A DNA stretch of 64,000 nucleotides from Xylanibacter caecicola (GCF_013166515.1 NZ_JABKKJ010000001.1:248001-312000), one strand, 5' to 3'; numbered from the stretch's first letter, positions 8,384 to 18,501 are shown. A program made the numbers and translations. Notes: a model not told the origin generated them from the letters alone.

Positions 8384-9193
8384 TCAGAACATAAAGTTAA
8401 ATCCTCTTTTTTGCAAAGCATGGAACCGTTCTATTTCCAATGTGAGAGACTTCTTTAGTTGATTTGCCATAAAAGAGAGGAAAGGCAGGTTGCTGTCTTC
8501 ATTCTGTGACCGGCGTAAGGAGAGGATATACTCATCCCGGTCTTCCTTGAATATCTTGGTAGGGAAAAGGTTATAGACAAACTGGATGTAGTTCATCAGC
8601 AGACGGGAGGTCCTCCCATTGCCATCGACCCATGGATGAATGGTTACCAAATTCAGATGGGCGTTGAAGCTGAGCTCGTATCGTTCACGGAAAGAAGAAG
8701 CCGTGTTGATACGTTCTTGCAGCAGACGGCACAGCTCTGTGACCTTCGTCGGGACTTTCTGATAACCCATGTAAGAATGTCCGCCGACGCCAGCTGTAAC
8801 ACCGCAGAGGCGGAATTCGCCTTTGGATGAGTCGAAGGAGCCGCCCATGACGTTATGTATGCTTCCGGTGGAGTGCATCAGAGAGGCATTAAGTGATTTT
8901 AGAAAAGAAGTAGTAATGGGTGCTTTTTGCACGGCTTTTTCCCTTGCCAGCTCGTAGGCACGTTTCAGGTCTTCATTCATCAGATGATAAACAAGAGGTT
9001 TGCCGCCAGCAGTAACACCTTCGTCAAACAGCAACTGGGTTTCCATTTCTGTCAGTGTTGAACCTTCAATGGCGGTTGAGTGGGCAATAAGAGAATACAG
9101 GTAGTACTTCTCGTAGTCCACGGCATTACTGATACCGAGCCTTACAAACGTCCGGTGCAGTGCTTCTGTTTCTTGCCATATATCATGTTCCAT
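8384..9193 (-). CDS. Fic family protein (class II, self-inhibited)
   Basis: 269 residues. The Fic core motif HPWVDGNGRTSR (186-197) has the catalytic His186 and the nucleotide-binding GNGR, predicting AMP transfer (or deAMPylation) on hydroxyl side chains. An N-terminal inhibitory helix STAIEG (39-44; S/TxxxEG) is in the position typical of class II Fic enzymes, so activity should be restrained in cis. No small antitoxin gene is adjacent, consistent with a stand-alone enzyme. It has its own promoter at 9223-9253. Target unknown. Confidence 0.9.
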   Translation of the reverse strand: MEHDIWQETEALHRTFVRLGISNAVDYEKYYLYSLIAHSTAIEGSTLTEMETQLLFDEGVTAGGKPLVYHLMNEDLKRAYELAREKAVQKAPITTSFLKSLNASLMHSTGSIHNVMGGSFDSSKGEFRLCGVTAGVGGHSYMGYQKVPTKVTELCRLLQERINTASSFRERYELSFNAHLNLVTIHPWVDGNGRTSRLLMNYIQFVYNLFPTKIFKEDRDEYILSLRRSQNEDSNLPFLSFMANQLKKSLTLEIERFHALQKRGFNFMF

Positions 9194-9222
9194 CGGTCGA
9201 TGTTTGATTTGTTTAACTTTTT

Positions 9223-9253
9223 CAAAGGTACTGTTTTTACTTCATTCCACCAA
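9223..9253 (-). promoter_or_regulatory. Promoter of the fic gene
   Basis: Minus-strand TTG (9253-9251), a 20-base spacer and TACCTTTG (9230-9223), ending 30 bases before the ATG at 9193. Confidence 0.6.
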
Positions 9254-9368
9254 GCAAAGCATCCATTTCTATGCTTCTTATTTCGTAAATGCAGGTAAAA
9301 AGCGGTTGATTATATGATAAAATAAAAAGCCAAGCAGTTGATAATCCAACTCTTGGCTTTTGCTTCTG

Positions 9369-9450
9369 TACCCAGAGCCGGGGTCGAACCGGCACGGATT
9401 GCTCCACTGGTGTTTGAGACCAGCGCGTCTACCGATTCCGCCATCTGGGC
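9369..9450 (-). tRNA. tRNA-Leu (CAA)
   Basis: An 82-nt class II tRNA. The acceptor stem GCCCAGA pairs with TCTGGGT (G-U at the first pair), discriminator A at 9369. The D arm contains GGCGGAATCGGTAGAC, the anticodon stem-loop is CTGGT-CTCAAAC-ACCAG giving anticodon CAA, there is a long variable arm (GTGGAGCAATCCGT) and T loop GGTTCGACCCC. The long variable arm and CAA anticodon identify leucine. CCA is not encoded. Confidence 0.96.
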
Positions 9451-9478
9451 TTTTCAGATGCCTTTTCATAAGACGGTG

Positions 9479-9509
9479 CAAAGATACTGATAATTTCTTA
9501 AACGGCAAA
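9479..9509 (-). promoter_or_regulatory. Promoter of tRNA-Leu
   Basis: Minus-strand TTTG (9509-9506), 19-base spacer, TATCTTTG (9486-9479); the tRNA 5' end is at 9450. Confidence 0.65.
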
Positions 9510-9536
9510 CTTTTGTATGAAAAAACTTAAAAACCG

Positions 9537-9567
9537 TTGGCAGTGTCGGTAATAATATGTATATTAG
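9537..9567 (+). promoter_or_regulatory. Promoter of manC
   Basis: TTGG (9537-9540) then, 20 bases after TTG, TATATTAG (9560-9567), a 7/8 match to TAnnTTTG. The ATG follows at 9596. Confidence 0.5.
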
Positions 9568-9595
9568 TGCACCATTAATCATGAACTGATATATT

Positions 9596-10687
9596 ATGAA
9601 ATACAACGAGAATGACTTTTGCCTGATACTTGCCGGTGGAAAGGGGCGCAGGTTGTGGCCGTGCAGTAGGGAGAAGTGTCCCAAACAGTTTCTTGATTTC
9701 TTTTCAACGGGCAAGACTCTGTTGCAGCAGACATACGAGCGGATGACCGGAATAGTGCCCGAGGAAAACATATATATAAGTACAAACCACGAGTATGAGC
9801 ATCTTGTAGAGGAACAGTTGCCGGGGATAAGCAGGGAAAGAATACTAAGTGAGCCTATATTCCGCAACACCGCGCCGAGCGTGGCATGGGCAACATACCG
9901 CATAGTGCATGTAAATCCCGATGCGCGCATTGTGGTGGTGCCGTCGGATCAGGCTGTGTTCAATGAAGATAAGTTCAGGGAGAATGTCCTTGCAGGACTT
10001 GACTTCGTAGGCAGCAACGACTCTCTTCTGACAATGGGGATAAAGCCCACGCGTCCGGAACCCGGCTACGGATATATCCAGATGGGCGAGAAGGCGAAGG
10101 CAGAGAATGTATACAAGGTTAAGACATTCACCGAAAAGCCCGACCGCGAGTTTGCCCGCATGTTCATGGACAGCGGCGAGTTCTACTGGAACACAGGTCT
10201 TTTCCTTGCCAACGTGCAGTATCTCCGCGAGTGTATGAAGAAAATCTTCCCTCCGGTGTTCCGCAAGATAGATACCGGAGGACATCCGGTTACGTTTGAA
10301 GAAGAGCTTGATTTCATTGAGGAGAACTTCCCTGCGTTTCCCAACCTGTCGATAGACTACGGTATATTGGAGAAGAACGACAACGTTTATGTTATGCGGT
10401 GCGACTTCGGCTGGGCTGACCTCGGTACGTGGCACTCCATATACGAGAGCATGAGCAAGGGCGATGACGACAATGTTGTGATAGGTTCGAAGGTGGTTCT
10501 TGCCGAGAGCAGCAACAACATTGTGAAGCTTCCGAAGGACCACCTCGGCGTGATACACGGGCTTGACGGGTATATTGTGGCTGAGAAAGGCAATGTCTTG
10601 CTTATCTGCAAGAAAGGAGATTCATCGGCACTGATACGTAAGTATATCAATGAAGTGCAGATAAAATACGGTGATGAGTTCATTTAG
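9596..10687 (+). CDS. manC: Mannose-1-phosphate guanylyltransferase
   Basis: 363 residues, the single-domain GMP form lacking the phosphomannose isomerase half. The nucleotidyltransferase signature GGKGRRLWP is at 14-22, followed by KCPKQFLDF; later FTEKPD, FYWNTGLFL and DFGWADLGTW are family motifs. It makes GDP-mannose from mannose-1-phosphate and GTP for glycan synthesis, and in Bacteroidota also GDP-fucose. Monocistronic: own promoter and a strong terminator 7 bases after the stop. Confidence 0.93.
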   Translation: MKYNENDFCLILAGGKGRRLWPCSREKCPKQFLDFFSTGKTLLQQTYERMTGIVPEENIYISTNHEYEHLVEEQLPGISRERILSEPIFRNTAPSVAWATYRIVHVNPDARIVVVPSDQAVFNEDKFRENVLAGLDFVGSNDSLLTMGIKPTRPEPGYGYIQMGEKAKAENVYKVKTFTEKPDREFARMFMDSGEFYWNTGLFLANVQYLRECMKKIFPPVFRKIDTGGHPVTFEEELDFIEENFPAFPNLSIDYGILEKNDNVYVMRCDFGWADLGTWHSIYESMSKGDDDNVVIGSKVVLAESSNNIVKLPKDHLGVIHGLDGYIVAEKGNVLLICKKGDSSALIRKYINEVQIKYGDEFI

Positions 10688-10693
10688 ACTGTT

Positions 10694-10757
10694 ACGCAAA
10701 ATACAAAAGGCGGGTGTGTCGGCTTATTTTGACACACCCGCCTTTTGTATTTTGCGT
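10694..10757. terminator. Bidirectional terminator between manC and the HIT gene
   Basis: A perfect 27-bp inverted repeat (10694-10720 and 10731-10757; inner arms GGCGGGTGTGTC / GACACACCCGCC) with a 10-base loop GGCTTATTTT. The A/T-rich outer arms (CAAAATACAAAA, TTTTGTATTTTG) give a U-tract in either direction, serving the two convergent genes. Confidence 0.88.
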
Positions 10758-10771
10758 TTCGTAAGACGTGC

Positions 10772-11173
10772 TTACAGCTTGCAGAACTCATCGTAAATCT
10801 TCCCGGCAATTGCCTTCATCTCGTCTTCATCGAGCTTCAGCTTGGGGTTGGAGAAGAGCATGTCCTTCTCGCTTTGCATCGGTATGAGGTGTATGTGGGC
10901 ATGGGGCACCTCGAGACCGAGCACTGCCTGTCCCACCTTTATACACGGGAAAGCTCTCTTTATAGCCGTTGCCACCTTCTTGGCAAACACCTGAAACTCG
11001 GCAATCTCATCATCTTCCATGTCGAAGATGTAGTCAACCTCACGGCGCGGTATTACAAGAGTGTGTCCCTTTACGAGAGGGCTGATGTCGAGAAAGGCAT
11101 AGAACCTGTCGCTCTCCGCACACTTGTAACTGGGTATCTCGCCCGCCGCTATCTTTGAGAATATTCCTGCCAT
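10772..11173 (-). CDS. HIT family nucleotide hydrolase/transferase
   Basis: 133 residues of the histidine-triad superfamily. The triad HAHIHLI is at 91-97; FSKIAAGEIP and FLDISPLVKGHTLVIP are the usual N-terminal and core strands. It is an Hint/HIT-type cytosolic protein likely hydrolysing AMP-lysine-like or dinucleotide substrates; the physiological substrate is unknown. Seven bases separate it from greA upstream, so the two form an operon on the minus strand. Confidence 0.93.
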   Translation of the reverse strand: MAGIFSKIAAGEIPSYKCAESDRFYAFLDISPLVKGHTLVIPRREVDYIFDMEDDEIAEFQVFAKKVATAIKRAFPCIKVGQAVLGLEVPHAHIHLIPMQSEKDMLFSNPKLKLDEDEMKAIAGKIYDEFCKL

Positions 11174-11179
11174 GACCGT

Positions 11180-11647
11180 TTATTCTATCGTTATCTTGTC
11201 TATGCGCAGCTTTATCGTTCCGCGCGGAATTGTTATCTCAACCTCGTCGCCGACCTTCTTGTTGAGCAGTCCCTGTGCAATGGGCGTCTTGATGGATATC
11301 TTTCCCTCGCGCAGGTTTGCCTCGTTTTCGCTTACAATGGTGTATGTCATCTTCGCCTTGTTCGCCATATTGGTCATTTCCACCTTGGAAAGGATCTGCA
11401 CGCATTCGGTGCTGAGGCGCGAAGTGTCCACGATTTTTGCCTCGGCAATGGCAAGTTTCATCTTGTTTATCTTGTCTTCCAGATGAGCCTGTGCCTCCTT
11501 TGCCGCGTCATACTCCGAGTTCTCACTCAAATCTCCTTTATCTCTTGCCTCTGCTATTGCGGCAGAAGCCTTCGGGCGTTCGATACTTTCCAAACGCTGA
11601 AGTTCGGCTATCATCTTATCATAGCCTTCCTGTGACATGTATGCCAT
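11180..11647 (-). CDS. greA: Transcription elongation factor GreA
   Basis: 155 residues, normal GreA length. The N-terminal coiled coil (about 1-75) carries MIAELQRLE and DLSENSEYDAAKEAQ with the acidic tip residues needed to stimulate RNA polymerase backtracked-RNA cleavage; the C-terminal FKBP-like domain ends near KLRIDKITIE. First gene of greA-HIT. Transcribed from a promoter at 11753-11783 with a roughly 100-base leader holding a stable hairpin. Confidence 0.95.
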   Translation of the reverse strand: MAYMSQEGYDKMIAELQRLESIERPKASAAIAEARDKGDLSENSEYDAAKEAQAHLEDKINKMKLAIAEAKIVDTSRLSTECVQILSKVEMTNMANKAKMTYTIVSENEANLREGKISIKTPIAQGLLNKKVGDEVEITIPRGTIKLRIDKITIE

Positions 11648-11693
11648 AACTGTTTATTGTGTTTTCAGTTTTTCAAATGGTAAAGAAAATAAC

Positions 11694-11724
11694 GGATTCT
11701 GACATCTGTGCGGTGTCAGAATCC
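11694..11724 (-). promoter_or_regulatory. Hairpin in the greA leader
   Basis: Arms GGATTCTGACA and TGTCAGAATCC (11 bp, perfect) with a 9-base loop, between the predicted greA promoter and its ATG. Read toward greA it is followed by a moderately T-rich run (GTTATTTTCTTT), so it could be an attenuator. Confidence 0.5.
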
Positions 11725-11752
11725 ATTATCCTTCGTAAACTTAACTCTTTTG

Positions 11753-11783
11753 CAAAGATAGCCATTATTTTCCAATCCGCCAA
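11753..11783 (-). promoter_or_regulatory. Promoter of greA
   Basis: Minus-strand TTG (11783-11781), 20-base spacer, TATCTTTG (11760-11753). It is divergent from the promoter at 11804-11833. Confidence 0.6.
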
Positions 11784-11803
11784 TATTTTATATGCTAAAA
11801 GCA

Positions 11804-11833
11804 TTGCTTTTAGATGTTTTATTTATACTTTTG
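11804..11833 (+). promoter_or_regulatory. Promoter of the UPF0597-dsbD operon
   Basis: TTG (11804-11806), 19-base spacer, TACTTTTG (11826-11833); the chosen start codon is 35 bases downstream at 11869. Confidence 0.65.
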
Positions 11834-11868
11834 CAGATAGATACATTATATATAATGATATAAGGTTT

Positions 11869-13155
11869 ATGATAACAGATGCTGAAAGAAGTGCCATTAC
11901 AGCCCTGATACGCAGTCAGGTTGTGCCGGCGATAGGATGCACCGAACCGGTTTCCGTTGCCCTGTGCGTGTCTCGTGCATCGGCTCTTATGGGGCGTGTT
12001 CCCGACAGTATAGAACTCAGTCTCAGTCTGAATATACTGAAAAATGCCATGGGTGTGGGCATTCCCGGCACAGGCATGGTGGGGCTTCCCATTGCTGTGG
12101 CACTGGGAGCGATTGTGGGCAGGCACGAACTGGGGCTTGAAGTGCTTCGCGACACCGATGCCGTTGCCGTGGAGAAGGCGCGCAGATATGTCGGTGAAGG
12201 GCGCATAAAGATTGCCCTTGAAGAGCACGACACCGACAAGCTGTTCATACGTGTGCTGTGCAGGAGCGGCGAAGACGAGACCGAGGCGATAATAAAGGGG
12301 CATCATACGGACTTTGTATATCTGAGGAAGAACTGTGACGTGCTTCTCGAGAAACAGGCCGGCACCGTGAGCGAGGAGAGCATTTGTGTTCCACTGACGT
12401 TGAGAAAAGTGTATGAGTATGCCACGACGACATGCACGGACGACATAAAATTCATACTTGAAGCCAAGCACCTTAATGAGAACGCGGCGCACAGCGGACT
12501 GACGGAGAACTACGGTCATGCCCTCGGCAAGACACTGTGCAGTCCCTTGGGACGCGGTATCATGGGCGATGGAATATTCTCGCGCATACTCTCCGTAACC
12601 AGTTGTGCCTGCGATGCGCGTATGGCAGGAGCCATGGTTCCCGTGATGAGCAACAGCGGAAGCGGCAACCAGGGCATCTGTGCCACCATGCCTGTGGTGG
12701 TGTTTGCCGAGGAAAACCACAACACCGAAGAAGAACTCATACGCGCACTTGTGCTTAGCAACCTCACGGCGATATATATAAAGCAGGCTCTCGGAGCGCT
12801 CTCCGCCCTTTGCGGATGTGTCGTTGCCAGTACGGGAAGCAGCTGCGGAATAACCTATCTTATGGGAGGAACATATGAGCAGGTGGCATTTTCGGTGAAG
12901 AACATGATTGCAAACCTCACCGGAATGATATGCGACGGCGCGAAACCGAGCTGTGCTTTGAAGCTGACTACAGGCGTGGGAACGGCGGTGATGAGTGCCA
13001 TGCTTGCGATACAGAACAAACATGTGACGTCCGTAGAGGGCATCATAGACGATGATGTGGACCGCAGCATACACAATCTTACCGACATCGGCAGCAAGGG
13101 AATGAGCGAGACAGACCGCTTTGTGATGAATATAATGACAAACAAAACCAAATAA
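11869..13155 (+). CDS. UPF0597 / CdsB-type L-cysteine desulfidase-like protein
   Basis: About 428 residues of the serine-dehydratase-alpha-like UPF0597 (YhaM/CdsB) family. PAIGCTEP near the N-terminus and a Cys-rich C-terminal part (CGCVVASTGSSCG, GMICDGAKPSC) supply the ligands of the expected 4Fe-4S cluster. Relatives convert L-cysteine to sulfide, pyruvate and ammonia or handle serine. The start at 11869 (MITDAERS) was chosen because the promoter -7 box lies at 11826-11833, which excludes the longer reading frame from 11659. dsbD begins three bases after its stop. Confidence 0.85.
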   Translation: MITDAERSAITALIRSQVVPAIGCTEPVSVALCVSRASALMGRVPDSIELSLSLNILKNAMGVGIPGTGMVGLPIAVALGAIVGRHELGLEVLRDTDAVAVEKARRYVGEGRIKIALEEHDTDKLFIRVLCRSGEDETEAIIKGHHTDFVYLRKNCDVLLEKQAGTVSEESICVPLTLRKVYEYATTTCTDDIKFILEAKHLNENAAHSGLTENYGHALGKTLCSPLGRGIMGDGIFSRILSVTSCACDARMAGAMVPVMSNSGSGNQGICATMPVVVFAEENHNTEEELIRALVLSNLTAIYIKQALGALSALCGCVVASTGSSCGITYLMGGTYEQVAFSVKNMIANLTGMICDGAKPSCALKLTTGVGTAVMSAMLAIQNKHVTSVEGIIDDDVDRSIHNLTDIGSKGMSETDRFVMNIMTNKTK

Positions 13156-13158
13156 TAT

Positions 13159-15192
13159 ATGATTAGAATAAGTTTCAAGATGCTTGCCGTGACTCTTTTC
13201 GCGGCGTTGCATGCTGCCGGTGTCATGGCGCAGGGCGACCTTCCCGTTCATTTCTCGGTGCAGCAGAAAGTAGTGTCTCCCACCGAGGTGGACGTAATAT
13301 TCAGCGGAAAGATAGACAACGGGTGGCATGTGTATTCTACCGGACTGCCCGCCGACGGTCCGACATCAGCCGTTCTCAATACAGAAAAGGCTGAAGGCGC
13401 AAAGCCGATAGGCAAGCTGAAGGCGCTGGGACGTGAGATCTCGAACTTTGACCAGATATTCGGAATGAAGCTGCGCTACTTCGAAAAGAGCGTTACCTTT
13501 GTGCAACGGTATCAGATAACGGGAAAGACATACCGCTTGAAGGGCTATCTTGAATATGGAGCATGCAATGACGAGAACTGTATGCCGCCGACTCAGGTGG
13601 AGTTCTCTTATAGCGGAAAAGGTCCCGATGGTGCCCCTGAGGCAAAGGAAGAGGTTAAGGACGAAGCGACGGAAACGCCGGTTGCCGTCACCGCTGATAG
13701 TCTTTCCGCCGATACGGCGGCTGTTGCCGACACCCTGTCTGCCAATATAGGAGGCGACTTGTGGAAGCCCATGATAAAGGAGTTGCAGGCATTTAACGGA
13801 GACAACGGTAATACCGACCGTTCCCTTCTGTACATATTCCTTATGGGACTTGTCGGCGGTTTCGTTGCGCTTTTCACCCCTTGCGTGTGGCCTATCATAC
13901 CTATGACGGTCAGTTTCTTCCTCAAACGTGCCAAGGACAAGAAGAAAGGAGTGCGCGACGCCATTACATACGGAGTGTCGATAATCGTCATTTATCTAAC
14001 GTTGGGTATAGCCCTGACCGTCATTTTCGGTGCAAGCTTTGCCAATGCCCTTGCCACCAATGCTGTTGTAAACATTATCTTCTGTCTTCTTCTTGTTGTC
14101 TTCGCCCTGTCGTTCTTCGGCTGGTTCGAGCTGACATTGCCCTCATCGTGGACCAACAAGATAGACAGCAAGGCGTCATCGACAAGCGGTTTGCTGTCGA
14201 TATTCCTCATGGCGTTCACTCTTGCACTTGTTTCGTTCTCATGTACGGGACCCATCATTGGTTTCCTGCTTGTCGAGGTCACTACGTCAGGCAGCTACAT
14301 GGCACCTGCCATGGGTATGTTCGGCTTTGCCCTTGCCCTCGCTTTGCCTTTCACTCTCTTCGCCCTGTTCCCCACATGGCTCAAGCAGGCTCCGAAGTCG
14401 GGCAGCTGGATGAACACCATAAAGGTTGTTCTCGGATTTATCGAACTTGCCTTTGCCCTTAAGTTCTTCTCCGTTGCCGACCTCGCATACGGCTGGGGAC
14501 TGCTCGACCGCGAAGTGTTCCTTGCCCTGTGGATAGTTATTTTCGGCATGCTCGGTCTGTATCTTATAGGCAAACTCAAGTTCCAGAGCGACATGTACGG
14601 CGAAGACAAGCCCATGCCCGTTGTCTGCATAATGCTCGGTATGGTGTCTTTTGCTTTCGTGGTATATATGATTCCCGGTCTGTGGGGTGCTCCCTGTAAG
14701 GCTGTCAGTGCCTTTGCACCGCCGATGAACACGCAGGACTTCAATCTTTATCACAACGAAGTGAAGCCTAAATATACCGATTATGAGGAGGGAATGGCTG
14801 CCGCCGCATCGCAGGGAAAGCCCGTCCTGATAGACTTTACGGGCTTCGGATGTGTCAACTGCCGTAAGATGGAGGCATCTGTATGGACCGATCCGCAGGT
14901 TGCCGACATTCTTAACAACGAATATATCCTTATCTCCCTTTACGTAGACGACAAGCGTCCGCTTGCCAAGCCGATGGAAGTGAGCCTGCCGGACGGTACC
15001 AGCAAGACCCTCCGCACAATAGGAGACAAGTGGAGCTACTTGCAGCAACGCAAGTTCGGAGCACTCGTCCAACCGTTCTATGTGCCTGTCGATGCGCAGG
15101 GAAATGTCCTCGGTTCTTCTTTCAGCTATAAGGAAGATGTGGGCGAATATGTGGATTTCCTTAAGAAGGGAATTGAGAAAGTTAAGAATTAA
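13159..15192 (+). CDS. dsbD: Thiol:disulfide interchange protein DsbD
   Basis: 677 residues with the full three-part layout: signal peptide and N-terminal DsbD-alpha domain (about 25-150, Cys pair in GACNDENCMPP), an acidic linker, a membrane core of eight helices (about 222-510, with TPCVWPIIPM and SCTGPIIG cysteines), and a C-terminal thioredoxin domain with CVNC at 565-568. It carries reducing power from cytosolic thioredoxin to the periplasm. Likely co-transcribed with the upstream gene. The last codons (KVKN stop) are read from the TTAAGAATTAAG repeat that begins there. Confidence 0.94.
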   Translation: MIRISFKMLAVTLFAALHAAGVMAQGDLPVHFSVQQKVVSPTEVDVIFSGKIDNGWHVYSTGLPADGPTSAVLNTEKAEGAKPIGKLKALGREISNFDQIFGMKLRYFEKSVTFVQRYQITGKTYRLKGYLEYGACNDENCMPPTQVEFSYSGKGPDGAPEAKEEVKDEATETPVAVTADSLSADTAAVADTLSANIGGDLWKPMIKELQAFNGDNGNTDRSLLYIFLMGLVGGFVALFTPCVWPIIPMTVSFFLKRAKDKKKGVRDAITYGVSIIVIYLTLGIALTVIFGASFANALATNAVVNIIFCLLLVVFALSFFGWFELTLPSSWTNKIDSKASSTSGLLSIFLMAFTLALVSFSCTGPIIGFLLVEVTTSGSYMAPAMGMFGFALALALPFTLFALFPTWLKQAPKSGSWMNTIKVVLGFIELAFALKFFSVADLAYGWGLLDREVFLALWIVIFGMLGLYLIGKLKFQSDMYGEDKPMPVVCIMLGMVSFAFVVYMIPGLWGAPCKAVSAFAPPMNTQDFNLYHNEVKPKYTDYEEGMAAAASQGKPVLIDFTGFGCVNCRKMEASVWTDPQVADILNNEYILISLYVDDKRPLAKPMEVSLPDGTSKTLRTIGDKWSYLQQRKFGALVQPFYVPVDAQGNVLGSSFSYKEDVGEYVDFLKKGIEKVKN

Positions 15193-15347
15193 GAGGTAAG
15201 AATTAAGAATTTGCTGCCGCGGTTTTTGCTTATAAATTCTATAGATTATATAGGCTCTATAGGTTCTATAGATTGCGGGCTATAGGTTAATTGCTTGTAA
15301 GAACCGCGGCAGCAAATTCTTAATTCTTACCTCTTAATTCTTAATTA
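15183..15347. repeat. Composite 7-bp/9-bp repeat element with long inverted arms
   Basis: Arms ATTAAGAGGTAAGAATTAAG plus AATTTGCTGCCGCGGTT on the left pair with their exact reverse complement (about 15301-15340) on the right. The centre is a 9-bp array (CTATAGATT, ATATAGGCT, CTATAGGTT, CTATAGATT). It fills the gap between convergent dsbD and the pseudouridine synthase gene, forms the stop codon of both (AAG AAT TAA), and could act as a bidirectional transcription stop. Confidence 0.88.
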
Positions 15348-16971
15348 CCTCAAACGCCTGGCGTTTGAGAGTAACCGGATGTGTGAATTCAAGATATTCC
15401 GCATGCAGATGCAGACGGTCTGCTTTCTTCCCATACAGTTCATCTCCCATTATCGGAATGCCCAGACCGTCGCTGTGGGCACAGTGCACACGCAGTTGGT
15501 GGGTGCGTCCGGTGTGCGGAAAGAGATGAATGTGTGTCTTTCCTCCTTCTGTTTTTATTACACGAAACTCTGTTATTGCCGTCTTGCCGTTGGCATAATC
15601 CACTTTCTGACGCGGTCGGTCGAAGATGTCCGGACAGAGAGGGAGTGATATCGTGCCATGTGCTGCACCGCGCCATGCGCCGTCGAGCACCGCATAATAA
15701 CGCTTTCTGACGCTGTGCTGCCTGAACTGCTCCTGCAATGAACGGTGCACCTCCTTGGTCTTCGCCACCACCAAAAGTCCGGATGTAGCCATGTCGAGAC
15801 GATGTACAATCATCGGACCGTCGGCATCGGGACAACGTTCCTTTGCGAACGATAATACGGAAGGACGCTCCGAACGTCCCGGCACGGACAAAAAATCCGC
15901 CGGCTTGTTGACGACCATAAGCCATTCGTCTTCATAAACAATATCCGGAAAAGCCTCTTTTCCGGCACAAAAGGCGGCTGCTTTGGCAGCGGATAACGGG
16001 TCGGTATCAACTTCTATACCTTTCAGCATGTGTCTAAGCAACGGCTTGCACTTGCCGCTGCACGACGGATAGAAGTGCCCTTGCCGGCGCAGTTCGTTTG
16101 CCGGCGGTGCTCCCCACCAGAATTCACCCATGCAGATAGGACGCAAACCGTTTCTGAAAGCATGCTGCAACATCTTCGGCGCGCAACAGTCTCCCGTTCC
16201 CGCCGGAGGCATCTTTCCCGTCTGTTCCATGAATATGTCTATCGTGTCCCTCGCCTCGCCGTGGGCGTTAAGCAGCACATATTGGCGGAACAGCCACTCT
16301 TGGAGGGCGTCAGACATTTCCTTGCGCTGCCTTTTCAGTGCCTTTATCCTTCCTTCCAACACATCGGCGTGCCGGGCAGCCTCTGCCGTTTTCTCCACGT
16401 AAAACTTCTTCATGCGCCGCAATTCGGCTTTCATAAATTGGCTTTCGCCTGCCATTGCCGCCTCTTCCTCTTCTTTTACAGGCTCGGCAGAGTGGCGTCG
16501 CGCGTCTCTTGCCGCCTTTGCCCGTGCCATTTCCTCCCTGTAACGGCATATCCTTTCGTCACCTTCCGCCTTTATCCTCTCTGCCTCCTTGCGCGCTTCG
16601 GCATATTCCCTGCTCTGTTCTATACGGTCAATCTCGATGTTCAGAGCAGTTATTTCGCTCTCGTGCGTCTTGAAATACCCTCCCGGTTGCTGTGCATCGA
16701 ACACTGGCGGAACGAAGAAACCGTCATCTCCGGCATGTTGCAGTAGTCCGGAATACGCCGCAAGATACCCCGTCTGTCCTTCGCCGTCCTCCACAACAAG
16801 TACGCCGAACATCTTTCCTCCGTCCTTGTCACCGTCACACAGGCGGTGTGTCTCGATATATTCCTGCACCTCACGGGCGGCGAGAAGGCACAAGGGATGA
16901 GGTTCGTAGAAGAAAGGGAACGTGAACTTTTGCGGTTTTGGTATGTCGGTGGATAGCGGATGGAATGTCAT
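15334..16971 (-). CDS. RluA-family pseudouridine synthase with long N-terminal extension
   Basis: 545 residues. The C-terminal third is an RluA/RsuA-like catalytic domain with HRLDMATSG near 388-396 (catalytic Asp) and the later HTGRTHQLRVH. The N-terminal 300 residues hold a conserved Bacteroidota module (HPLCLLAAREVQEYI) and a charged coiled coil (about 140-240). It isomerises uridine in rRNA or tRNA; the target site cannot be assigned. The start at 16971 (MTFHPL) is preferred; an earlier in-frame ATG at 17088 would translate the 9-bp repeat into a YKTYRSYKTYK peptide, which I take as an artefact. Confidence 0.88.
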   Translation of the reverse strand: MTFHPLSTDIPKPQKFTFPFFYEPHPLCLLAAREVQEYIETHRLCDGDKDGGKMFGVLVVEDGEGQTGYLAAYSGLLQHAGDDGFFVPPVFDAQQPGGYFKTHESEITALNIEIDRIEQSREYAEARKEAERIKAEGDERICRYREEMARAKAARDARRHSAEPVKEEEEAAMAGESQFMKAELRRMKKFYVEKTAEAARHADVLEGRIKALKRQRKEMSDALQEWLFRQYVLLNAHGEARDTIDIFMEQTGKMPPAGTGDCCAPKMLQHAFRNGLRPICMGEFWWGAPPANELRRQGHFYPSCSGKCKPLLRHMLKGIEVDTDPLSAAKAAAFCAGKEAFPDIVYEDEWLMVVNKPADFLSVPGRSERPSVLSFAKERCPDADGPMIVHRLDMATSGLLVVAKTKEVHRSLQEQFRQHSVRKRYYAVLDGAWRGAAHGTISLPLCPDIFDRPRQKVDYANGKTAITEFRVIKTEGGKTHIHLFPHTGRTHQLRVHCAHSDGLGIPIMGDELYGKKADRLHLHAEYLEFTHPVTLKRQAFEVIKN

Positions 16972-16984
16972 TTTATGCTCTTTT

Positions 16985-17045
16985 TGATATGGTATATTGG
17001 ATTTGTATGTCTTATAGGACCTATAAGTCTTATAAGTCCTATATG
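16985..17045. repeat. 9-bp CTTATAGGACC-type array
   Basis: Successive 9-base steps TATAGGACC, TATAAGTCT, TATAAGTCC, TATATGGCT, TATAAAACC, the same array as in the centres of the elements at 5.3, 15.2 and 21.5 kb but without the TTAAGAA arms. It forms the 5' leader of the pseudouridine synthase gene. Confidence 0.75.
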
Positions 17046-17081
17046 GCTTATAAAACCAGACAGGAACCAAGCCCCCTGCCT

Positions 17082-17121
17082 TAAACAAAATGAGGGCAGC
17101 CCCGTGCGGGCTCCCCTCATT
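17082..17121 (-). terminator. Terminator of eno
   Basis: On the minus strand AATGAGGGGAGCCC - short loop - GGGCTGCCCTCATT (one mismatch) is followed by TTTTGTTT. It starts 22 bases after the eno stop. Confidence 0.85.
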
Positions 17122-17142
17122 GTCATTATGTGAAGTTTGGAT

Positions 17143-18456
<1,314 letters not shown>

Positions 18457-18501
18457 TTATTTTATTTAAAAACATTTAAATTACATACCAAATTGCACGT
18501 G

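Noticed and set aside
11788..13329. 513-codon minus-strand open frame opposite the UPF0597 gene
   Set aside because: Antisense shadow; the plus strand has conserved Cys motifs and a consensus promoter.
16972..17088. N-terminal extension of the pseudouridine synthase
   Set aside because: It would be the translated 9-bp repeat (YKTYRSYKTYK); the conserved protein begins at MTFHPL.
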